From Affinibrenneria salicis (GTDB taxonomy: Bacteria > Pseudomonadota > Gammaproteobacteria > Enterobacterales > Enterobacteriaceae): 64,000 nucleotides of DNA. The notes beneath the pieces are model-generated. The model ran no database searches and was not told the origin of the DNA. It saw only the letters and a list, made by a program, of their open reading frames with translations. Shown in pieces: positions 27,863 to 39,388 of the stretch (positions are counted from its first letter, which is position 1; every line of letters starts with the position of its first letter). The translations under genes and the position numbers were made by a program. Location of the stretch: assembly GCF_008710095.1 (NCBI RefSeq), contig NZ_VYKJ01000001.1, positions 1-64,000 of the forward strand, read 5' to 3'.

Positions 27863-28492
27863 TTACTCCTTTTCGATCTGCGCGGGCTTCAGGGTACGCA
27901 ACCCCCAGATCAGCAGGCCGATGATAAAGAATGCGCTCGGCGCCAGCAAAAACAGGCCGTTCGGATTGTACCAGCCGCCGTTTTGCACCGTTTCCATTAC
28001 CGTCAGGCCCAGCAGCTTGCCGGAGCCAATCAACTCGCGCAGGAAACCGACGATCATCAGAATCACGCCGTAACCCAGCCCGCTGCCGATGCCGTCCATA
28101 AAGCTCTCGATCGGCGGCGATTTCATCGCGTAGGCTTCCGCCCGCCCCATGACGATACAGTTGGTGATGATCAGCCCGACAAACACCGACAGCTGTTTGG
28201 ATACCTCGTAGGCAAAGGCGCGCAGCACCTGATCCACCACAATCACCAGCGATGCGATAATCGCCATTTGCACAATAATGCGGATGCTGTTGGGAATGTG
28301 GCGGCGAATAATGGAAATAAACATATTCGAAAACGCCGTCACCAGCGTAACCGCCAGGCTCATCACCAGCGCAGTTTCCAGTTTGGTGGTCACCGCCAGC
28401 GCGGAACAGACGCCCAACACCTGCAGAGCGATCGGGTTGCTGTCCAGAATCGGCCCGGTCAGCACGCGTTTGATTTCTTTGACATCAGCCAT
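27863..28492 (-). CDS. nqrD: Na+-NQR subunit D
   Basis: NqrD (209 aa, normal) is an inner-membrane subunit with six helices. Together with NqrE it forms the membrane-embedded iron (2Fe-2S) centre that passes electrons from NqrF towards NqrC. The sequence [23 protein letters not shown] contains one cluster cysteine (VCSAL), and [15 protein letters not shown] contains the other, and the remainder matches NqrD to its end LKPAQIEKE. It is therefore not a D/E hybrid. It overlaps the nqrC stop by eight bases. Confidence 0.95.
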   Translation of the reverse strand: MADVKEIKRVLTGPILDSNPIALQVLGVCSALAVTTKLETALVMSLAVTLVTAFSNMFISIIRRHIPNSIRIIVQMAIIASLVIVVDQVLRAFAYEVSKQLSVFVGLIITNCIVMGRAEAYAMKSPPIESFMDGIGSGLGYGVILMIVGFLRELIGSGKLLGLTVMETVQNGGWYNPNGLFLLAPSAFFIIGLLIWGLRTLKPAQIEKE

Positions 28493-29279
28493 TATTTAGC
28501 GCTCCTTCTCGTACGTTTTTCAGGAACGGGCCGAAGCCAAGATCGCCCAGCCAGAAAGTAAAGGTATGCTGCACGCCGTTCGCCGTCAGCGTAGAGCCGG
28601 ACAACCCGTCCACCGCATGGACGTCATCCGGACTGGCGCCGCCCTTCACCACGCGCAGCGCCGGCTGGCCCTGTTGATCGAGCAACTGTTTGCCGATCCA
28701 CTTTGCGCGCCAGTGGGGGTTTTCTATTTCGCCGCCGAGACCCGGCGTTTCACCGTGATCGTAATAGCTCAGCCCGCGCACCGTGCTGCCGTCGGCATCC
28801 AGCGCCACAAAAGCGTACATCATCGACCACAGCCCCACGCCGTATACCGGTAAAATTATCTGCTCGACCTTGTCCTGTTCGTTGCGCACCAGATAAATTT
28901 CCACCAGATTGCTGCGCCGCTGAATGCCGGCGATATCCTGCGCGGGCGGAAGGGCGATGCTCTGCTGGTTGTCGCGCAGGGCCGCCGCCTGATCGAAGTT
29001 ATCCGCCGCCGCGCCCTGCTCGAACTCGCCGCTGGCCAGATTCACCAGCCGGGGAGAAATGCGGCTGGCGTAGATTTGCTGAATATCATCCGGACTCATC
29101 TTCGGCTGCAGCATGCCCGCCACATCCAGAATATTGCGCTGTTTATCCAGCAGCCGCTGCTCCTGCTGGCGCGACTTGAGGCCCACCGCCGATCCGGCCA
29201 CTACCACGGAGCACACCAGACAGAGCACCAGCACCACGGTCAACGTTTTAGCAATGCTGTCGTTATTTCTTTTAGCCAC
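28485..29279 (-). CDS. nqrC: Na+-NQR subunit C (covalent FMN)
   Basis: NqrC (264 aa) has one N-terminal helix ([22 protein letters not shown]) and a periplasmic FMN_bind domain. The flavinylation site is [22 protein letters not shown]; the usual motif is SGAT, so Ala is Ser here, which is within the tolerated S/T-G-A/S-T pattern recognised by ApbE. I chose the GTG at 29279 because GGAGG lies just upstream and it gives the normal start VAKRNNDS; the open frame extends further without support. It overlaps the nqrB stop by eight bases. Confidence 0.93.
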   Translation of the reverse strand: MAKRNNDSIAKTLTVVLVLCLVCSVVVAGSAVGLKSRQQEQRLLDKQRNILDVAGMLQPKMSPDDIQQIYASRISPRLVNLASGEFEQGAAADNFDQAAALRDNQQSIALPPAQDIAGIQRRSNLVEIYLVRNEQDKVEQIILPVYGVGLWSMMYAFVALDADGSTVRGLSYYDHGETPGLGGEIENPHWRAKWIGKQLLDQQGQPALRVVKGGASPDDVHAVDGLSGSTLTANGVQHTFTFWLGDLGFGPFLKNVREGALNNG

Positions 29280-30510
29280 GCGCTTTCCTCCGTTTGATAT
29301 TGGCCTGCACCACCAGGTAGTCGAACAGGGGAGCAAACAGGTTAGCGAACAGAATGGCCAGCATCATGCCTTCGGGATAGGCCGGATTGACGACGCGAAT
29401 CAGTACGCACATGGCGCCAATCAGAATGCCGTACCACCACTTGCCGGTTTCGGTAAAGGAGGCGGAGACCGGATCGGTGGCCATAAAGATCATGCCGAAG
29501 GCGAAGCCGCCGGTAACCAGATGCCAGTGCCACGGCATGGCGAACATCGGGTTGCTATCGGATCCGACCGCGTTGAACAGCAGCGCCGTCGCCACCATAC
29601 CGATCATGACCCCCGTCACGATGCGCCACGAGGCGACGCGGCCAAAGATAATGATGGCGCCGCCCAGCAGGATCATCAGGGTAGAGACTTCGCCGATCGA
29701 GCCGGGAATATTGCCGAGAAATGCGTCCATCCAGCTAATCGGCTGGCCGGTGGCGGCGTTGATCAGGCGATCGCCGCCGGTGGCGCTCCACTGGGAAAGC
29801 GGCGTCGCGCCGGAAAAACCGTCGGCGGCCGTCCAGACCAAATCGCCGGAGATCTGCGCGGGATAAGCGAAGAACAGAAAGGCGCGACCGGCCAACGCCG
29901 GGTTAAGGAAGTTGCGGCCGGTGCCGCCAAACAGCTCTTTGGCCATCACCACGCCGAACGAGATGCCCAGGGCCGCCTGCCACAGCGGCAGCGTCGGCGG
30001 CACGATCAGGGCGAACAGGATCGAGGTGACAAAAAAACCTTCATTAATTTCGTGCCGGCGGACGATAGCAAACAGCACCTCCCAGAAACCGCCGACCGCA
30101 AACGCCACCGCGTAAATGGGCACGAAATACACCGCGCCCAGCAGCATCATGCTGCCCCAGCCGGCGTCGGCGGCAAAGGAGGCCCCCAGCCAGTGCGCCA
30201 GCTGATAGTGCCAGTCGGCGGCGATCAATTGCTGTATCTGTTCCGGCGAATACAGGTGATGCAGCGCGCTGAGCGTCTGCAGCCCGACATTATACATCCC
30301 CCAGAACAGCGCGGGAAACACCGCCAGCCAGACCAGAATCATCATACGCTTCAGATCGATCGCATCGCGCACGTGCGCCTTGCCGCGCGTCACCAGACCC
30401 GGCGTGTAAAAAATGGTCGCCGCCGCCTCATACAGCGGATAAAGTTTTTCCAGCCGCCCGCCCGCCTCGAAATGAGGTTCAATTTTTTCCAGAAAATGCT
30501 TTAGCCCCAT
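29272..30510 (-). CDS. nqrB: Na+-NQR subunit B (covalent FMN, Na+ channel)
   Basis: NqrB (412 aa) is the main membrane subunit, with about ten helices, covalent FMN and riboflavin; it is thought to hold the sodium path. The family start is [17 protein letters not shown], followed by [28 protein letters not shown]. The flavinylation motif is intact: [12 protein letters not shown]. The start at 30510 is the second of two start-like codons (GTG ATG) directly after the nqrA stop. Confidence 0.95.
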   Translation of the reverse strand: MGLKHFLEKIEPHFEAGGRLEKLYPLYEAAATIFYTPGLVTRGKAHVRDAIDLKRMMILVWLAVFPALFWGMYNVGLQTLSALHHLYSPEQIQQLIAADWHYQLAHWLGASFAADAGWGSMMLLGAVYFVPIYAVAFAVGGFWEVLFAIVRRHEINEGFFVTSILFALIVPPTLPLWQAALGISFGVVMAKELFGGTGRNFLNPALAGRAFLFFAYPAQISGDLVWTAADGFSGATPLSQWSATGGDRLINAATGQPISWMDAFLGNIPGSIGEVSTLMILLGGAIIIFGRVASWRIVTGVMIGMVATALLFNAVGSDSNPMFAMPWHWHLVTGGFAFGMIFMATDPVSASFTETGKWWYGILIGAMCVLIRVVNPAYPEGMMLAILFANLFAPLFDYLVVQANIKRRKARG

Positions 30511-30513
30511 CAC

Positions 30514-31857
30514 TCACCCTTCCTGCTCAATTTTGCTCAGCACGTCGCGCAGTACCGGCCCATACTCATATTTACCGGGGCAAACATAGGTGCATAGCGC
30601 CAGGTCTTCTTCATCCAGTTCCAGGCAGCCCAGCGCCTGCGCGCTGTCGATATCGCCGGACAGCAAATCGCGCAGCAGCAGCGTGGGCAGAATATCCAGC
30701 GGCATCACGCGCTCATAGTTGCCAATCGGCACCATGGCCCGGGCGCCGCCGTGCGTATCGGTGGAAAAAGCGAATAGCTTCCGCCGCAGAAAATGCCCCA
30801 GCGTGGTGCGGGTAACGGAAAATTTATCCGCGCCCGGCATCACCCAGCCAAACAGCTCTTTTTCGCCGCCTTCGGCCAGCACCGATACCTGCAAATGGAA
30901 ACGTCCCAGCCAGTCGTGGGCCGGATCGGCCCGGGTGCCGTTCAGCACCGAGCCGGACACCACCCGGTTGTCGCCGTCTTTGATCTGGCCGTCGGTCAGA
31001 TCCGTCAGGCTGGCGCCGAGGCGGGTGCGGATCAGGCGGGGTTCGTTGACCTGCGGCCCGGCCAGCGCAATCACCCGATCGGTATACAGCTGGCCGCTGG
31101 TAAATAATTTGCCGAAGGCGATCACATCCTGGTAATTGATGTGCCAGACGGTCTTGTGCGGCCCGACCGGGTCGAGGAAGTGAATGTGAGTGCCCGCCAG
31201 CCCGGCCGGATGCGGACCGGAAAATTCATTGCAGGAAATTTGCCCCTGATGGCGCTGACCGGACGGGCTGCCCGCCGCCTGGCAGAGGTGGACTTTACCG
31301 TCCGTCAGGCGAGACAGGATGGTCAGGCCATCGTGAAAAGCTTCCGGCTCCGTGGCCAGCACCACCTGCGGGTCGGCGGCCAGCGGCTGGGTATCGAGAG
31401 CGGTAACGAAAATAGAGTGCGGCGCGCTGCCCGGCCGCGGCGCCTTGCTGTAGGGACGCGTCCGCAGCGCCGTCCATAGACCGGAGGCCAGCAGATTGTT
31501 CTGCACCTGCTGTCGACTGAGCTGGGCCAGTTCGTCGCGCGGGTAGCGATCGAAGCTGAGCGGTTCATCCTCCCCGATGCGGATAACCACCGCCTGCAGC
31601 AACCGACGCGCCCCGCGATGAATGGCGCTGACTGTGCCGCTGGCCGGCGCGGTGAACCAGACGCCGGGATTTTTTTTATCTTCAAACAACGTCTGGCCTT
31701 TCCTGACCTGATCGCCTGCCTGCACCAGCATGCGCGGGCGCATGCCGATATATTCCTCGCCCAGCAGCGCGACGGAGTGAATATCAGGTCCTTCATGAAT
31801 GACCTGAGCAGGTTTTCCGGCAATCGGCAGATCCAGCCCTTTTTTAATCTTAATCAT
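30514..31857 (-). CDS. nqrA: Na+-NQR subunit A
   Basis: NqrA (447 aa) is the cytoplasmic subunit that binds ubiquinone near NqrB. It begins [17 protein letters not shown] as in its homologues and keeps [37 protein letters not shown] and the C-terminal [25 protein letters not shown] chose the ATG at 31857 over the GTG three codons upstream by homology; neither has a strong ribosome site. It is the first gene of the leftward operon nqrA-B-C-D-F-apbE-nqrM. Confidence 0.94.
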   Translation of the reverse strand: MIKIKKGLDLPIAGKPAQVIHEGPDIHSVALLGEEYIGMRPRMLVQAGDQVRKGQTLFEDKKNPGVWFTAPASGTVSAIHRGARRLLQAVVIRIGEDEPLSFDRYPRDELAQLSRQQVQNNLLASGLWTALRTRPYSKAPRPGSAPHSIFVTALDTQPLAADPQVVLATEPEAFHDGLTILSRLTDGKVHLCQAAGSPSGQRHQGQISCNEFSGPHPAGLAGTHIHFLDPVGPHKTVWHINYQDVIAFGKLFTSGQLYTDRVIALAGPQVNEPRLIRTRLGASLTDLTDGQIKDGDNRVVSGSVLNGTRADPAHDWLGRFHLQVSVLAEGGEKELFGWVMPGADKFSVTRTTLGHFLRRKLFAFSTDTHGGARAMVPIGNYERVMPLDILPTLLLRDLLSGDIDSAQALGCLELDEEDLALCTYVCPGKYEYGPVLRDVLSKIEQEG

Positions 31858-31870
31858 AGGACTCACATGG

Positions 31871-32003
31871 CTATACCCGCCATCTTTCAGGCTGCAGGCG
31901 CGTTGGCTGCCGGCCCATCCCGGACCGGGGCGGCGGCAGGCGGCGTTACCGCCGGCCAGAACCGCTTACCGTCTTCCTGCGACGCGAAATCTATTGGATA
32001 GGT
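31871..32003. repeat. Dispersed ATACCC-type repeat, short form (copy E)
   Basis: About 133 bases directly upstream of nqrA. It runs from CTATACCCGCCATCTTTCAGG and CTGCAGGCGCGTTGGCTGCC to CCGTCTTCCTGCGACGCG and TTGGATAG. The outer parts match the other copies; the middle is replaced by different GC-rich sequence. It lies between the nqrA start and any promoter further upstream, so it would be transcribed with the operon. Confidence 0.6.
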
Positions 32004-32648
32004 TGTCGGTTGTCACGGACGTTGGCGCCACATAAAAGTGCATCCAACAGCGCAGAGATCAAACCGCGCGAGCGATTCAATCAATCCCTCACGGTTATCT
32101 GGCAGACGGGATAACCCGGTAAAATGCCGTTTATAGACAGAAAGTTATACCAGATCGCGAATTCAGCAAGACTTTTGCCAGAGCCTGCGGATGGGCACCC
32201 GCTAAAACATCAACCTAACTTCATGATTAGTTATTGTTTTTTAATATTATTTTCATATAACCTTCACAATGACGCTTACTGATGCCACGCTTTCAATTCA
32301 TGCCCCAGATTCATAAGATACCAGCCTGCTTTTCTGTCGCTGACGACCGTTTTCCTCTGACAGGTAACCATATGTAACTATTCTAGCACCTTTATGTATG
32401 ATAAGGCAGAAGAAAAGGCGTGACGTGGATCAGGCTACACAACACTTTTTCCTTTTTTTTTGCCGAAAATCCACTATAAGCTCCGGTTTAGCATTTTTTT
32501 TCTGGTTGAAAGCTATTTTTCTATGTTTTCTCTCTTGATTAACGCCAGGGCGGTGCTAATGTGACATAGCCTGATATTTGCCTAGAGTCAGGGGAATACG
32601 GGGCGCGACATGAGAGCCCCGCAGATCAAGCTTCAGCGAGCAGGATTG
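32004..32648. other. Divergent nqrA-dpaA control region
   Basis: Some 645 bases with marked AT-rich stretches (32210-32270, 32440-32540). No gene is seen. Promoters for the nqr operon (leftward) and dpaA (rightward) should lie here; several TATAAT-like hexamers occur but none has a convincing partner, so I give no coordinates. Confidence 0.4.
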
Positions 32649-33374
32649 ATGATGCACAAAATCGCGCTATCATTTGCGATGTGGTTTCTTTTGCCAACGG
32701 TAGCAATCACCAGCGTTGCCAGCGAGCCTTCGCCGGTAACCAAAGAAGTAAAACAGCAATTATTAGGCTCTCCGGTTTATATCCAGATCTTTAAAGAAGA
32801 ACGGGTACTGGAACTGTATGCCAAAGTCGGCGGCGAGTATCGTATTCTGGAAAGCTATCCGATTTGCAAATATTCCGGCGGACTGGGGCCGAAACGCACG
32901 GAAGGCGATTTAAAAAGCCCCGAAGGGTTTTATCAGGTAAATCTGCGCCAGCTTAAACCCGATAGCCGTTTTTACCGCGCGATTAATATCGGTTTCCCCA
33001 ACGACTACGATAAATCTCAGGGCTATTCCGGCCGTTATCTGATGATCCACGGCGAGTGCGTATCGGTAGGCTGCTACGCCATGACCAACAACTATATCGA
33101 TGAGATTTACCGCTACGTCGAACAGGCGCTGCTCAACGGGCAACCGGCCATCGATCTGGCGATTTATCCGTTCAGAATGACGGAACAGAACATGCAGCGC
33201 CACCGCAACTCCAGCTACTATAATTTCTGGAAACAGCTGCAGCCGGGCTATAGCTGGTTCAATCAAAAACGGCAGCCGCCGGCCGTCACGGTATTTAACG
33301 GTCAATACGTGATCAGCAAACCGCTGACCACCAGCCTGACCAACTCAGATTATGCGTTCGCCAAAATGAAATAA
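32649..33374 (+). CDS. dpaA: L,D-transpeptidase-fold peptidoglycan-Lpp hydrolase (YafK)
   Basis: A 241-aa YkuD-fold protein matching YafK, renamed DpaA or LdtF; in E. coli it cuts Braun lipoprotein from peptidoglycan. The signal sequence is [20 protein letters not shown]. The catalytic motif is [14 protein letters not shown], with the Cys nucleophile and His. [18 protein letters not shown] starts the domain. I use the ATG at 32649, with AGGA six bases upstream. The gene ends convergent with yafJ and overlaps it by 30 bases. Confidence 0.92.
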   Translation: MMHKIALSFAMWFLLPTVAITSVASEPSPVTKEVKQQLLGSPVYIQIFKEERVLELYAKVGGEYRILESYPICKYSGGLGPKRTEGDLKSPEGFYQVNLRQLKPDSRFYRAINIGFPNDYDKSQGYSGRYLMIHGECVSVGCYAMTNNYIDEIYRYVEQALLNGQPAIDLAIYPFRMTEQNMQRHRNSSYYNFWKQLQPGYSWFNQKRQPPAVTVFNGQYVISKPLTTSLTNSDYAFAKMK

Positions 33375-34112
33375 CACGAACTCGCCGGGCGCAATCCGCT
33401 GCCAGGTTTCATTGCTGGTCAGCGGCTGCGTGGCCAGCACGGTGACCACATCGTTCGGTGTGGTGTGGCGTTGAAAATCCACTTCGACATCCTGATCGAG
33501 CAGCGTCGCCTTGCCGAACGGCGCCCGACGGGTAATCCAGTGCAGGTGGGTCGAGCAGTAGCCCATCACAAAACGCCCGTCCGACAGCAGCATATTGAAC
33601 ACCCCCATTTCCCGCAGCTGATCGGCCAGCGTGGCGATATAGCGAAAAACCGACGGCCAGTTGCCCGGCGTGCGCCGGTAGCGCTGCGATAGCTGGTAAA
33701 GCAGCCAGCAGAACGCATATTCGCTGTCGGTCTGCCCGACCGGGCGAAAGGTGCCGGTTTTTAACGCCCGATGCCCTTTAAGCTGACCGTTGTGCGCAAA
33801 AGTCCAGTTGCGTCCCCACAGCTCGCGGGTAAAGGGATGCGTATTTTCCAGCGCCACCTCGCCCCGGTTAGCCTGGCGAATATGCGACACCACCGCGCAG
33901 GATTTTATCGGGTAATCCTGTACCAGTTTGGCTATCGGCGAATTATAGCTGGGCTTAGGATCTTTAAAGGTACGGCAGCCGTTGCCTTCATAAAACGTAA
34001 TCCCCCACCCATCTTTATGCGGCCCTGTCCGTCCGCCACGCTGTACCAGACCGCTAAAGCTAAAGCAGATATCGGTCGGCACATTTGCGCTCATCCCAAG
34101 CAGTTCGCACAT
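33345..34112 (-). CDS. yafJ: Class II glutamine amidotransferase YafJ
   Basis: YafJ (255 aa, as in E. coli) is an N-terminal-nucleophile glutamine amidotransferase domain protein. After Met removal, Cys2 of [19 protein letters not shown] is the catalytic nucleophile; [14 protein letters not shown] and the [19 protein letters not shown] and WTFAHNG motifs form the glutaminase site. No acceptor domain is fused, and the physiological substrate is not established. I took the start at MCELLG because Cys must be residue 2. It overlaps dpaA tail to tail. Confidence 0.93.
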   Translation of the reverse strand: MCELLGMSANVPTDICFSFSGLVQRGGRTGPHKDGWGITFYEGNGCRTFKDPKPSYNSPIAKLVQDYPIKSCAVVSHIRQANRGEVALENTHPFTRELWGRNWTFAHNGQLKGHRALKTGTFRPVGQTDSEYAFCWLLYQLSQRYRRTPGNWPSVFRYIATLADQLREMGVFNMLLSDGRFVMGYCSTHLHWITRRAPFGKATLLDQDVEVDFQRHTTPNDVVTVLATQPLTSNETWQRIAPGEFVLFHFGERII

Positions 34113-34153
34113 GATTAGCCTCCTTACCCTAACCACATCCCGTCAGCGCCGTA

Positions 34154-34735
34154 TCAGGCCCTGACCATTTCTTTTTCGACCAGCTGAATCAAAATATGAA
34201 TAACTTTAATATGAATTTCCTGAATACGGTCGGCGTAGCCAAAATGCGGCACGCGAATCTCCACGTCGGCGCTGCCGGCCATCTTGCCGCCGTCTTTACC
34301 GGTCAACGTAATCACCTTCATGCCTTTAGCCCGCGCGGCCTCGATGGCCTTGATGATGTTGCCCGAGTTGCCCGACGTGGAAATGCCCAGCAGCACATCC
34401 CCTTCACGCCCCAGCGACTCAATATAGCGCGAGAAGACAAACTCATAGCCGAAATCATTGCTGACGCAGGAAAGGTGGCTGGGATCGGAAATCGCGATCG
34501 CCGGATAGCCGGGACGATTTTCCCGGTAGCGGCCGGTCAGCTCTTCGGCGAAATGCATCGCGTCGCAATGCGAGCCCCCGTTGCCGCAGGACAGCACCTT
34601 ACCGCCGGCTTTAAACGAATTCGCCAGCAGCACGGCCGCGTCCTGAACAGACTGAATATGAGCGTCATCGCTTAAAAAGTTCTTCAGCGTTTCGGCCGCT
34701 TCCTGTAGCTCATTACGAATCAAGTCCTGGTACAT
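34154..34735 (-). CDS. gmhA: Sedoheptulose-7-phosphate isomerase
   Basis: GmhA (LpcA, 193 aa) converts sedoheptulose 7-phosphate to glycero-manno-heptose 7-phosphate, the first step of LPS inner-core heptose synthesis. The SIS fold is visible: [64 protein letters not shown], and the C-terminal [13 protein letters not shown] with the conserved active-site His. AAGGGG precedes the ATG. It is read with yafJ, 41 bases upstream of it. Confidence 0.96.
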   Translation of the reverse strand: MYQDLIRNELQEAAETLKNFLSDDAHIQSVQDAAVLLANSFKAGGKVLSCGNGGSHCDAMHFAEELTGRYRENRPGYPAIAISDPSHLSCVSNDFGYEFVFSRYIESLGREGDVLLGISTSGNSGNIIKAIEAARAKGMKVITLTGKDGGKMAGSADVEIRVPHFGYADRIQEIHIKVIHILIQLVEKEMVRA

Positions 34736-34941
34736 GAAAACCCCTTATTGAGTTCAGCAGCATCACGATTTTTGTGCCGCGTAGTGTAGCGGATCGCGCA
34801 AACAGCGAGAAGTATACCACCGGGAAAAGTCCGCTGTCGGTCGCCAGGCGGAAGTCAATGGCCAACTTTGTGAGACCAGCGGGAATTACAATGTAAATAA
34901 ATTGATAAAAATTAACTTATATTCTACAAACAGTATAGATA

Positions 34942-34958
34942 AACAGGTCGGACCTCTT
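34942..34958 (+). promoter_or_regulatory. FadR operator upstream of fadE
   Basis: AACAGGTCGGACCTCTT fits the FadR consensus ANCTGGTCNGACNTNTT at every fixed position except one. It lies 18 bases before the fadE start codon and just past an AT-rich TATAGAT (34934-34940) that could be the -10. FadR represses fadE in E. coli and leaves DNA on binding long-chain acyl-CoA, so the same control is expected. Confidence 0.8.
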
Positions 34959-34976
34959 TCCGCCGGGAGCTAATCC

Positions 34977-37415
34977 ATGGTCACCGTCACGCTTCTCGCT
35001 CTACTGGCGCTTATCGGCGCGTTGTTTTACCTGCGGATAGCGCGCTGGCCAGCCGCGCTGCTGCTGATGGGCTATATCGCCGCGATGGTGGCGCTGCGCT
35101 GGTGGTCGCCCTGGACGCTGGCGTTATTGTTGCCGCTATTGCCGCTCATCCTGGCGCCGCTGCGCCGCCGGCTGCTGTCCGCCCGCGCGCTGACGCGCTT
35201 TGCCGCCGTCATCCCGCCGATGTCCACAACGGAAAAAGAGGCGATTAATGCCGGCGGCACCTGGTGGGAAGCCGATCTGTTCGGCGGCGCGCCCGACTGG
35301 AAAAAGCTGCACGCGCAGCCTGCTCCGCGCCTGACGCCGGAAGAGCAGGCGTTTCTGGAAGGACCGGTCGAGCAGGCGTGCCGCATGGCCAATGATTTCG
35401 AGATTACCCACCAGTTGGCGGATCTGCCGCCGGCGCTGTGGGCGTTTCTGAAACAACAGCGTTTCTTCGCTCTGATTATCAAAAAGGAGTACGGCGGGCT
35501 GGAGTTCTCCGCCTATGCCCAGTCGCTGGTGCTGCAAAAACTGGCGGGCATCTCCAGCATTCTGGCCATTACCGTCGGCGTGCCCAATTCCCTGGGGCCG
35601 GGGGAGCTACTGCAGCGTTACGGCACCCGCGAACAGAAGAATCGCTATCTGCCGCGTCTGGCGAGCGGCCAGGATATTCCCTGCTTTGCTCTGACCAGCC
35701 CGGAAGCCGGCTCCGACGCCGGCGCCATCCCGGACAGCGGCGTTATCTGCCGCGGCGAATGGCGGGGCGAACAGGTGCTCGGCATGCGGCTGAACTGGAA
35801 TAAACGCTACATCACCCTGGCCCCGGTCGCCACCGTGCTCGGACTGGCTTTCCGCCTGTACGACCCGCAGCATCTGCTGAGCGATAAAGAAGATATCGGC
35901 ATCACCTGCGCGCTGATCCCCGTCGCCACGCCCGGCGTGCAGATCGGGCGCCGCCACTTTCCGCTCAATATCCCGTTCCAGAACGGCCCGACTCAGGGAA
36001 AAGATATCTTTGTTCCGCTGGACTACATCATCGGCGGCGCGGCGATGGCCGGCCAGGGCTGGCGCATGCTGATGGAGTGTCTGTCGGTCGGGCGCGGCAT
36101 TACCCTGCCGGCCAACTCGACCGGCGGTCTGAAATCGATCGCGCTGGCCGTCGGCGCCTATGCCCACATCCGCCGTCAGTTCAAGATCGCTATCGGAAAA
36201 ATGGAAGGAATCGAAGAACCGCTGGCGCGTATCGCCGGCAACGTCTGGGTGATGGACGCGGCGGCCACGCTGATCGCCGGCGCGCTGTCGCAGGGGGAAA
36301 AACCGGCGGTGCTGTCCGCCATCGTCAAGTACCACTGCACCCAGCGCGGCCAGCGCGCGGTGATGGACGCGATGGATATTCTCGGCGGCAAGGGCATCTG
36401 CCTCGGGCCGGCGAATTTTATCGCCCGCAGCTGGCAGGGTTCGCCCATCGCCATCACGGTCGAGGGGGCCAACATTTTGACCCGCAGTATGATTATCTTC
36501 GGCCAGGGCGCGATTCGCTGCCATCCCTATCTGCTTGATGAGATGGAGGCCGCCCGCGCCGGCGACCTGCGCCGCTTCGACCGGGCGCTGACCGGCCATC
36601 TCGGTTATCTCGGCAGTAATCTGGCGCGCAGCCTGTGGCTGGGGTTGACCAACGGGCGCGCCAGCCGGGCGCCGTTCCGCGACGCCACCCGACGCTACTA
36701 CCAGCGTCTGAACCGGCTGAGCGCGAATATGGCGCTGCTGGCCGACGTCAGCATGGCGCTGCTGGGCGGCGGGCTGAAACGGCGGGAACGCCTTTCGGCC
36801 AGGCTGGGCGACCTGCTCAGCCAGCTGTGTCTGGCCTCGGCCGCGCTGAAACGCTATGACGAAGAGGGTCGGCAGCAGGCCGATCTGCCTCTGCTGCACT
36901 GGGGCGTACAGGATTGCCTGCACCAGGCGGAACAAGCGATCGACGCGCTGTTGCGCAACTATCCGCGCCGCGGCGTAGCGCTGGTCCTGCGGCTGATCAT
37001 TTTTCCCTTTGGACGGCGCGCCCACGCGCCGTCCGACCGACTGGATCGCCAGCTGGCACGGCTGATGCAAACGCCGTCAGCCACCCGCGCCCGTCTCGGC
37101 CGCGGCCAGTCTCTGACGCCCGGCGCGCACAATCCGGTCGGCCAGATGGAGGCCGCGCTGCACGACATCATCGCCGCGGAGTCGATCCACCAGCGCCTGT
37201 GCGAAGAAACGGGGCGCAGCCTGCCCTTTATGCGTCTCGATGAACTGGCCGCTCAGGCGCTGGAGGAAGGCCGGCTCGATCGACAGGAAGCGGATATCCT
37301 CATTCAGGCGGAAGCCAGCCGGCTGCGCGCCATTAACGTCGATGACTTCGAACCGCAGGCGCTGGGCGCCCGCCAGCCGGCGCGCCGCAAACCGGACAAC
37401 AGCGCGGCCGCCTGA
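34977..37415 (+). CDS. fadE: Acyl-CoA dehydrogenase FadE
   Basis: FadE (812 aa; E. coli 814) catalyses the first oxidation of fatty-acid beta-oxidation, acyl-CoA to 2-enoyl-CoA, with FAD. Hydrophobic N-terminal helices ([37 protein letters not shown]) attach it to the membrane. The dehydrogenase domain (about 80-520) holds [18 protein letters not shown] and [23 protein letters not shown], and a long C-terminal DUF1974 domain follows. GGGAGC precedes the ATG. A FadR operator lies just upstream. Confidence 0.96.
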   Translation: MVTVTLLALLALIGALFYLRIARWPAALLLMGYIAAMVALRWWSPWTLALLLPLLPLILAPLRRRLLSARALTRFAAVIPPMSTTEKEAINAGGTWWEADLFGGAPDWKKLHAQPAPRLTPEEQAFLEGPVEQACRMANDFEITHQLADLPPALWAFLKQQRFFALIIKKEYGGLEFSAYAQSLVLQKLAGISSILAITVGVPNSLGPGELLQRYGTREQKNRYLPRLASGQDIPCFALTSPEAGSDAGAIPDSGVICRGEWRGEQVLGMRLNWNKRYITLAPVATVLGLAFRLYDPQHLLSDKEDIGITCALIPVATPGVQIGRRHFPLNIPFQNGPTQGKDIFVPLDYIIGGAAMAGQGWRMLMECLSVGRGITLPANSTGGLKSIALAVGAYAHIRRQFKIAIGKMEGIEEPLARIAGNVWVMDAAATLIAGALSQGEKPAVLSAIVKYHCTQRGQRAVMDAMDILGGKGICLGPANFIARSWQGSPIAITVEGANILTRSMIIFGQGAIRCHPYLLDEMEAARAGDLRRFDRALTGHLGYLGSNLARSLWLGLTNGRASRAPFRDATRRYYQRLNRLSANMALLADVSMALLGGGLKRRERLSARLGDLLSQLCLASAALKRYDEEGRQQADLPLLHWGVQDCLHQAEQAIDALLRNYPRRGVALVLRLIIFPFGRRAHAPSDRLDRQLARLMQTPSATRARLGRGQSLTPGAHNPVGQMEAALHDIIAAESIHQRLCEETGRSLPFMRLDELAAQALEEGRLDRQEADILIQAEASRLRAINVDDFEPQALGARQPARRKPDNSAAA

Positions 37416-37507
37416 ACGCGCCGACGGCAAGAAAGTCATAGGATGCCGATCGGCGCTACGTTAAGATAAGGGCTTCTGTTTGACTGCCGGATGAATGCAA
37501 CCCCGCT

Positions 37508-37861
37508 ATGGCTTATATTCCAAAAAACTATGTAAAACTCGAAAGCGGCTATCGCGAAAAGGCGCTGAAACTCTTTCCCTGGGTATGCGGCCGCTGCTCG
37601 CGCGAGTTCGTTTACTCGAACCTGCGCGAACTGACGGTGCATCACATCGATCACGACCACAGCAACAACCCGGAGGACGGCAGCAACTGGGAGCTGCTGT
37701 GCCTGTACTGCCACGACCATGAGCATTCAAAATACACCGAGGCGGACACCTACGGTTCAACGGTGGTGGCCGGCGAAGACGCACAGCGAGATGTCGGCGT
37801 GGCAACCCACAATCCGTTCGCCGATCTGAAAGCCATGCTGGATAAAAAAGGCAAAAAGTAA
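37508..37861 (+). CDS. yajD: HNH nuclease-family protein YajD
   Basis: YajD (117 aa) is a small HNH-family protein. Two zinc pairs, CGRC and CLYC, frame the HNH core LTVHHIDHDHSNNPEDGSNWELLCLYCHDHEH. The start AYIPKNYVKLESGYREKALK and the end ADLKAMLDKK match E. coli YajD. Nuclease activity is expected from the fold, but its role is unknown. It lies 92 bases after fadE and converges on mtnK. Confidence 0.93.
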   Translation: MAYIPKNYVKLESGYREKALKLFPWVCGRCSREFVYSNLRELTVHHIDHDHSNNPEDGSNWELLCLYCHDHEHSKYTEADTYGSTVVAGEDAQRDVGVATHNPFADLKAMLDKKGKK

Positions 37862-37871
37862 CGCCGGTCGC

Positions 37872-39074
37872 TTAGTCCGCGCAGCGTCGCACCGCGTCCA
37901 GCAACGCCTGCATATCGGCCAGTTGCGGCGCCGTAATGATCAGCACGCGGCCAAGCGCCAGCGCATGGCGCTGCGCGGCGGCGCGCGCGTCGCCATCGAC
38001 AATGCCGTCCAGATCGGCGACGTGCGCCAGACCGATAGTGCGGCGGATCAACTCAGTACCGCAGTACCCCAGCGCGTCATGCCACACCTGCTGTAAGAAA
38101 CGCCCGGCATAGCCTGGCGCGCCCAGCGCGGGTTCGCGGCATTCGCTGCCGCACAGCGCCAGAAAACGGTCGGAGAAAGTCTGCCACAGCGCGCGCACGT
38201 CCTGCAGCCGCTGTTCGCGCGCGACGCCGGCCGCATCGGCGCGCAGCAGACCGGGCAGGCCGCAGTAGTTGAGCAGCAGATTGCCCAGCGCGCTGCCCAC
38301 ATCGAAGCCGATCGGCCCGTAAAAACCGAATTCGGCGTCAATCGCTTTCAGCCGCCCCTCGGTAACGAAAATCGAACCACTGTGAATATCGCCGTGCAGT
38401 AGCGCCTGCGCCTTGCTGACAAAACCGTGTTTCAATTCCGCCACCGCCAGCTTCAGCTCGCCGTCCTGGCGCAGAGCGTCCACCGTCGGCCGCAATACCG
38501 CGTCAAACTGGTTACGTTCATGATCGATGTAGGGATCGGTAAAGAACAGGTCTTCGGTAATCTGGCACAGTTCCGGGTTGGTAAAGCGGATCACGCCGGC
38601 CTTTTTCTCCTGCGCCGGCTGATAAAAATCAGAAGTATGGAACAGCGTCTGCGCCAGATACTCGCCCAGTTGAGCCGCCGCCTGCGGATACCAGATGCCC
38701 TGAACCAGCTCGCCGCGCCAGATACGGTGATCGGAAAGATCTTCCTGCACCATAACCGCCAGTTGCGCGTCGTAGTGCAGCACCCTTACCGTATGCTGCG
38801 GGCAATAGCGGGCGTGCGTCAGCAGCGTTTCCGCCTCAATGCGCGACCGATCCAGCGTCAGCGGCCACGATTCGCCCACGCAACGCACGTAAGGCAACGC
38901 CTGTTTCACTATCACCCGGCTCGCGCCCTGGCGATCGCGGATTTTAAATACCAGATTCAGATTACCATCGCCCACTTCGTCGGCCGACACCAGCGACCCG
39001 GCATCGGCAATTCCGCCGTACTGGCGCGCATATTCAACCGCATCATCGGCAGCAAAGGTACGATAACCGGACAT
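37872..39074 (-). CDS. mtnK: 5-methylthioribose kinase
   Basis: MtnK (400 aa) phosphorylates 5-methylthioribose to its 1-phosphate in methionine salvage. The choline-kinase-like fold shows the catalytic loop [14 protein letters not shown] and the metal motif [29 protein letters not shown]. The start [16 protein letters not shown] at 39074 fits the family. It diverges from mtnA; a candidate MetJ operator lies between them. Confidence 0.95.
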   Translation of the reverse strand: MSGYRTFAADDAVEYARQYGGIADAGSLVSADEVGDGNLNLVFKIRDRQGASRVIVKQALPYVRCVGESWPLTLDRSRIEAETLLTHARYCPQHTVRVLHYDAQLAVMVQEDLSDHRIWRGELVQGIWYPQAAAQLGEYLAQTLFHTSDFYQPAQEKKAGVIRFTNPELCQITEDLFFTDPYIDHERNQFDAVLRPTVDALRQDGELKLAVAELKHGFVSKAQALLHGDIHSGSIFVTEGRLKAIDAEFGFYGPIGFDVGSALGNLLLNYCGLPGLLRADAAGVAREQRLQDVRALWQTFSDRFLALCGSECREPALGAPGYAGRFLQQVWHDALGYCGTELIRRTIGLAHVADLDGIVDGDARAAAQRHALALGRVLIITAPQLADMQALLDAVRRCAD

Positions 39075-39311
39075 CAATCACCTCTTAAACTGAGTTTGCT
39101 GACAACAGCGTCTGTAAGTTCGCGTCCCCCGGGGCAACGTACTGAGGGCGATAATTAGCGCCCCCTGAACCCGCCGCGGGCCAACGCGAGCGTTATTTAA
39201 TCGGGTTACCGGCACATTTATCGGCGTCTTACGCCGCTATGCCCAGCCCGGTAACTCGCGTCGTCAGCCATCTGACGCTGTCATATTCATTGTTTAGGCA
39301 TAAAAGAGTAT

Positions 39312-39327
39312 GGACGTCTATACATCC
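39312..39327. promoter_or_regulatory. Candidate MetJ operator between mtnK and mtnA
   Basis: GGACGTCT (39312-39319; 7/8 match to the met box AGACGTCT) is followed directly by ATACATCC (5/8). MetJ binds two or more tandem 8-base boxes with SAM as corepressor. The site is 62 bases before mtnA in the 314-base divergent gap and could control either gene. No other gene lies in this gap. Confidence 0.55.
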
Positions 39328-39388
39328 ATAAAACATCCTGACAGAATAAGAATATTGACGCAATAACGCAACATGGATTTAACTCATC

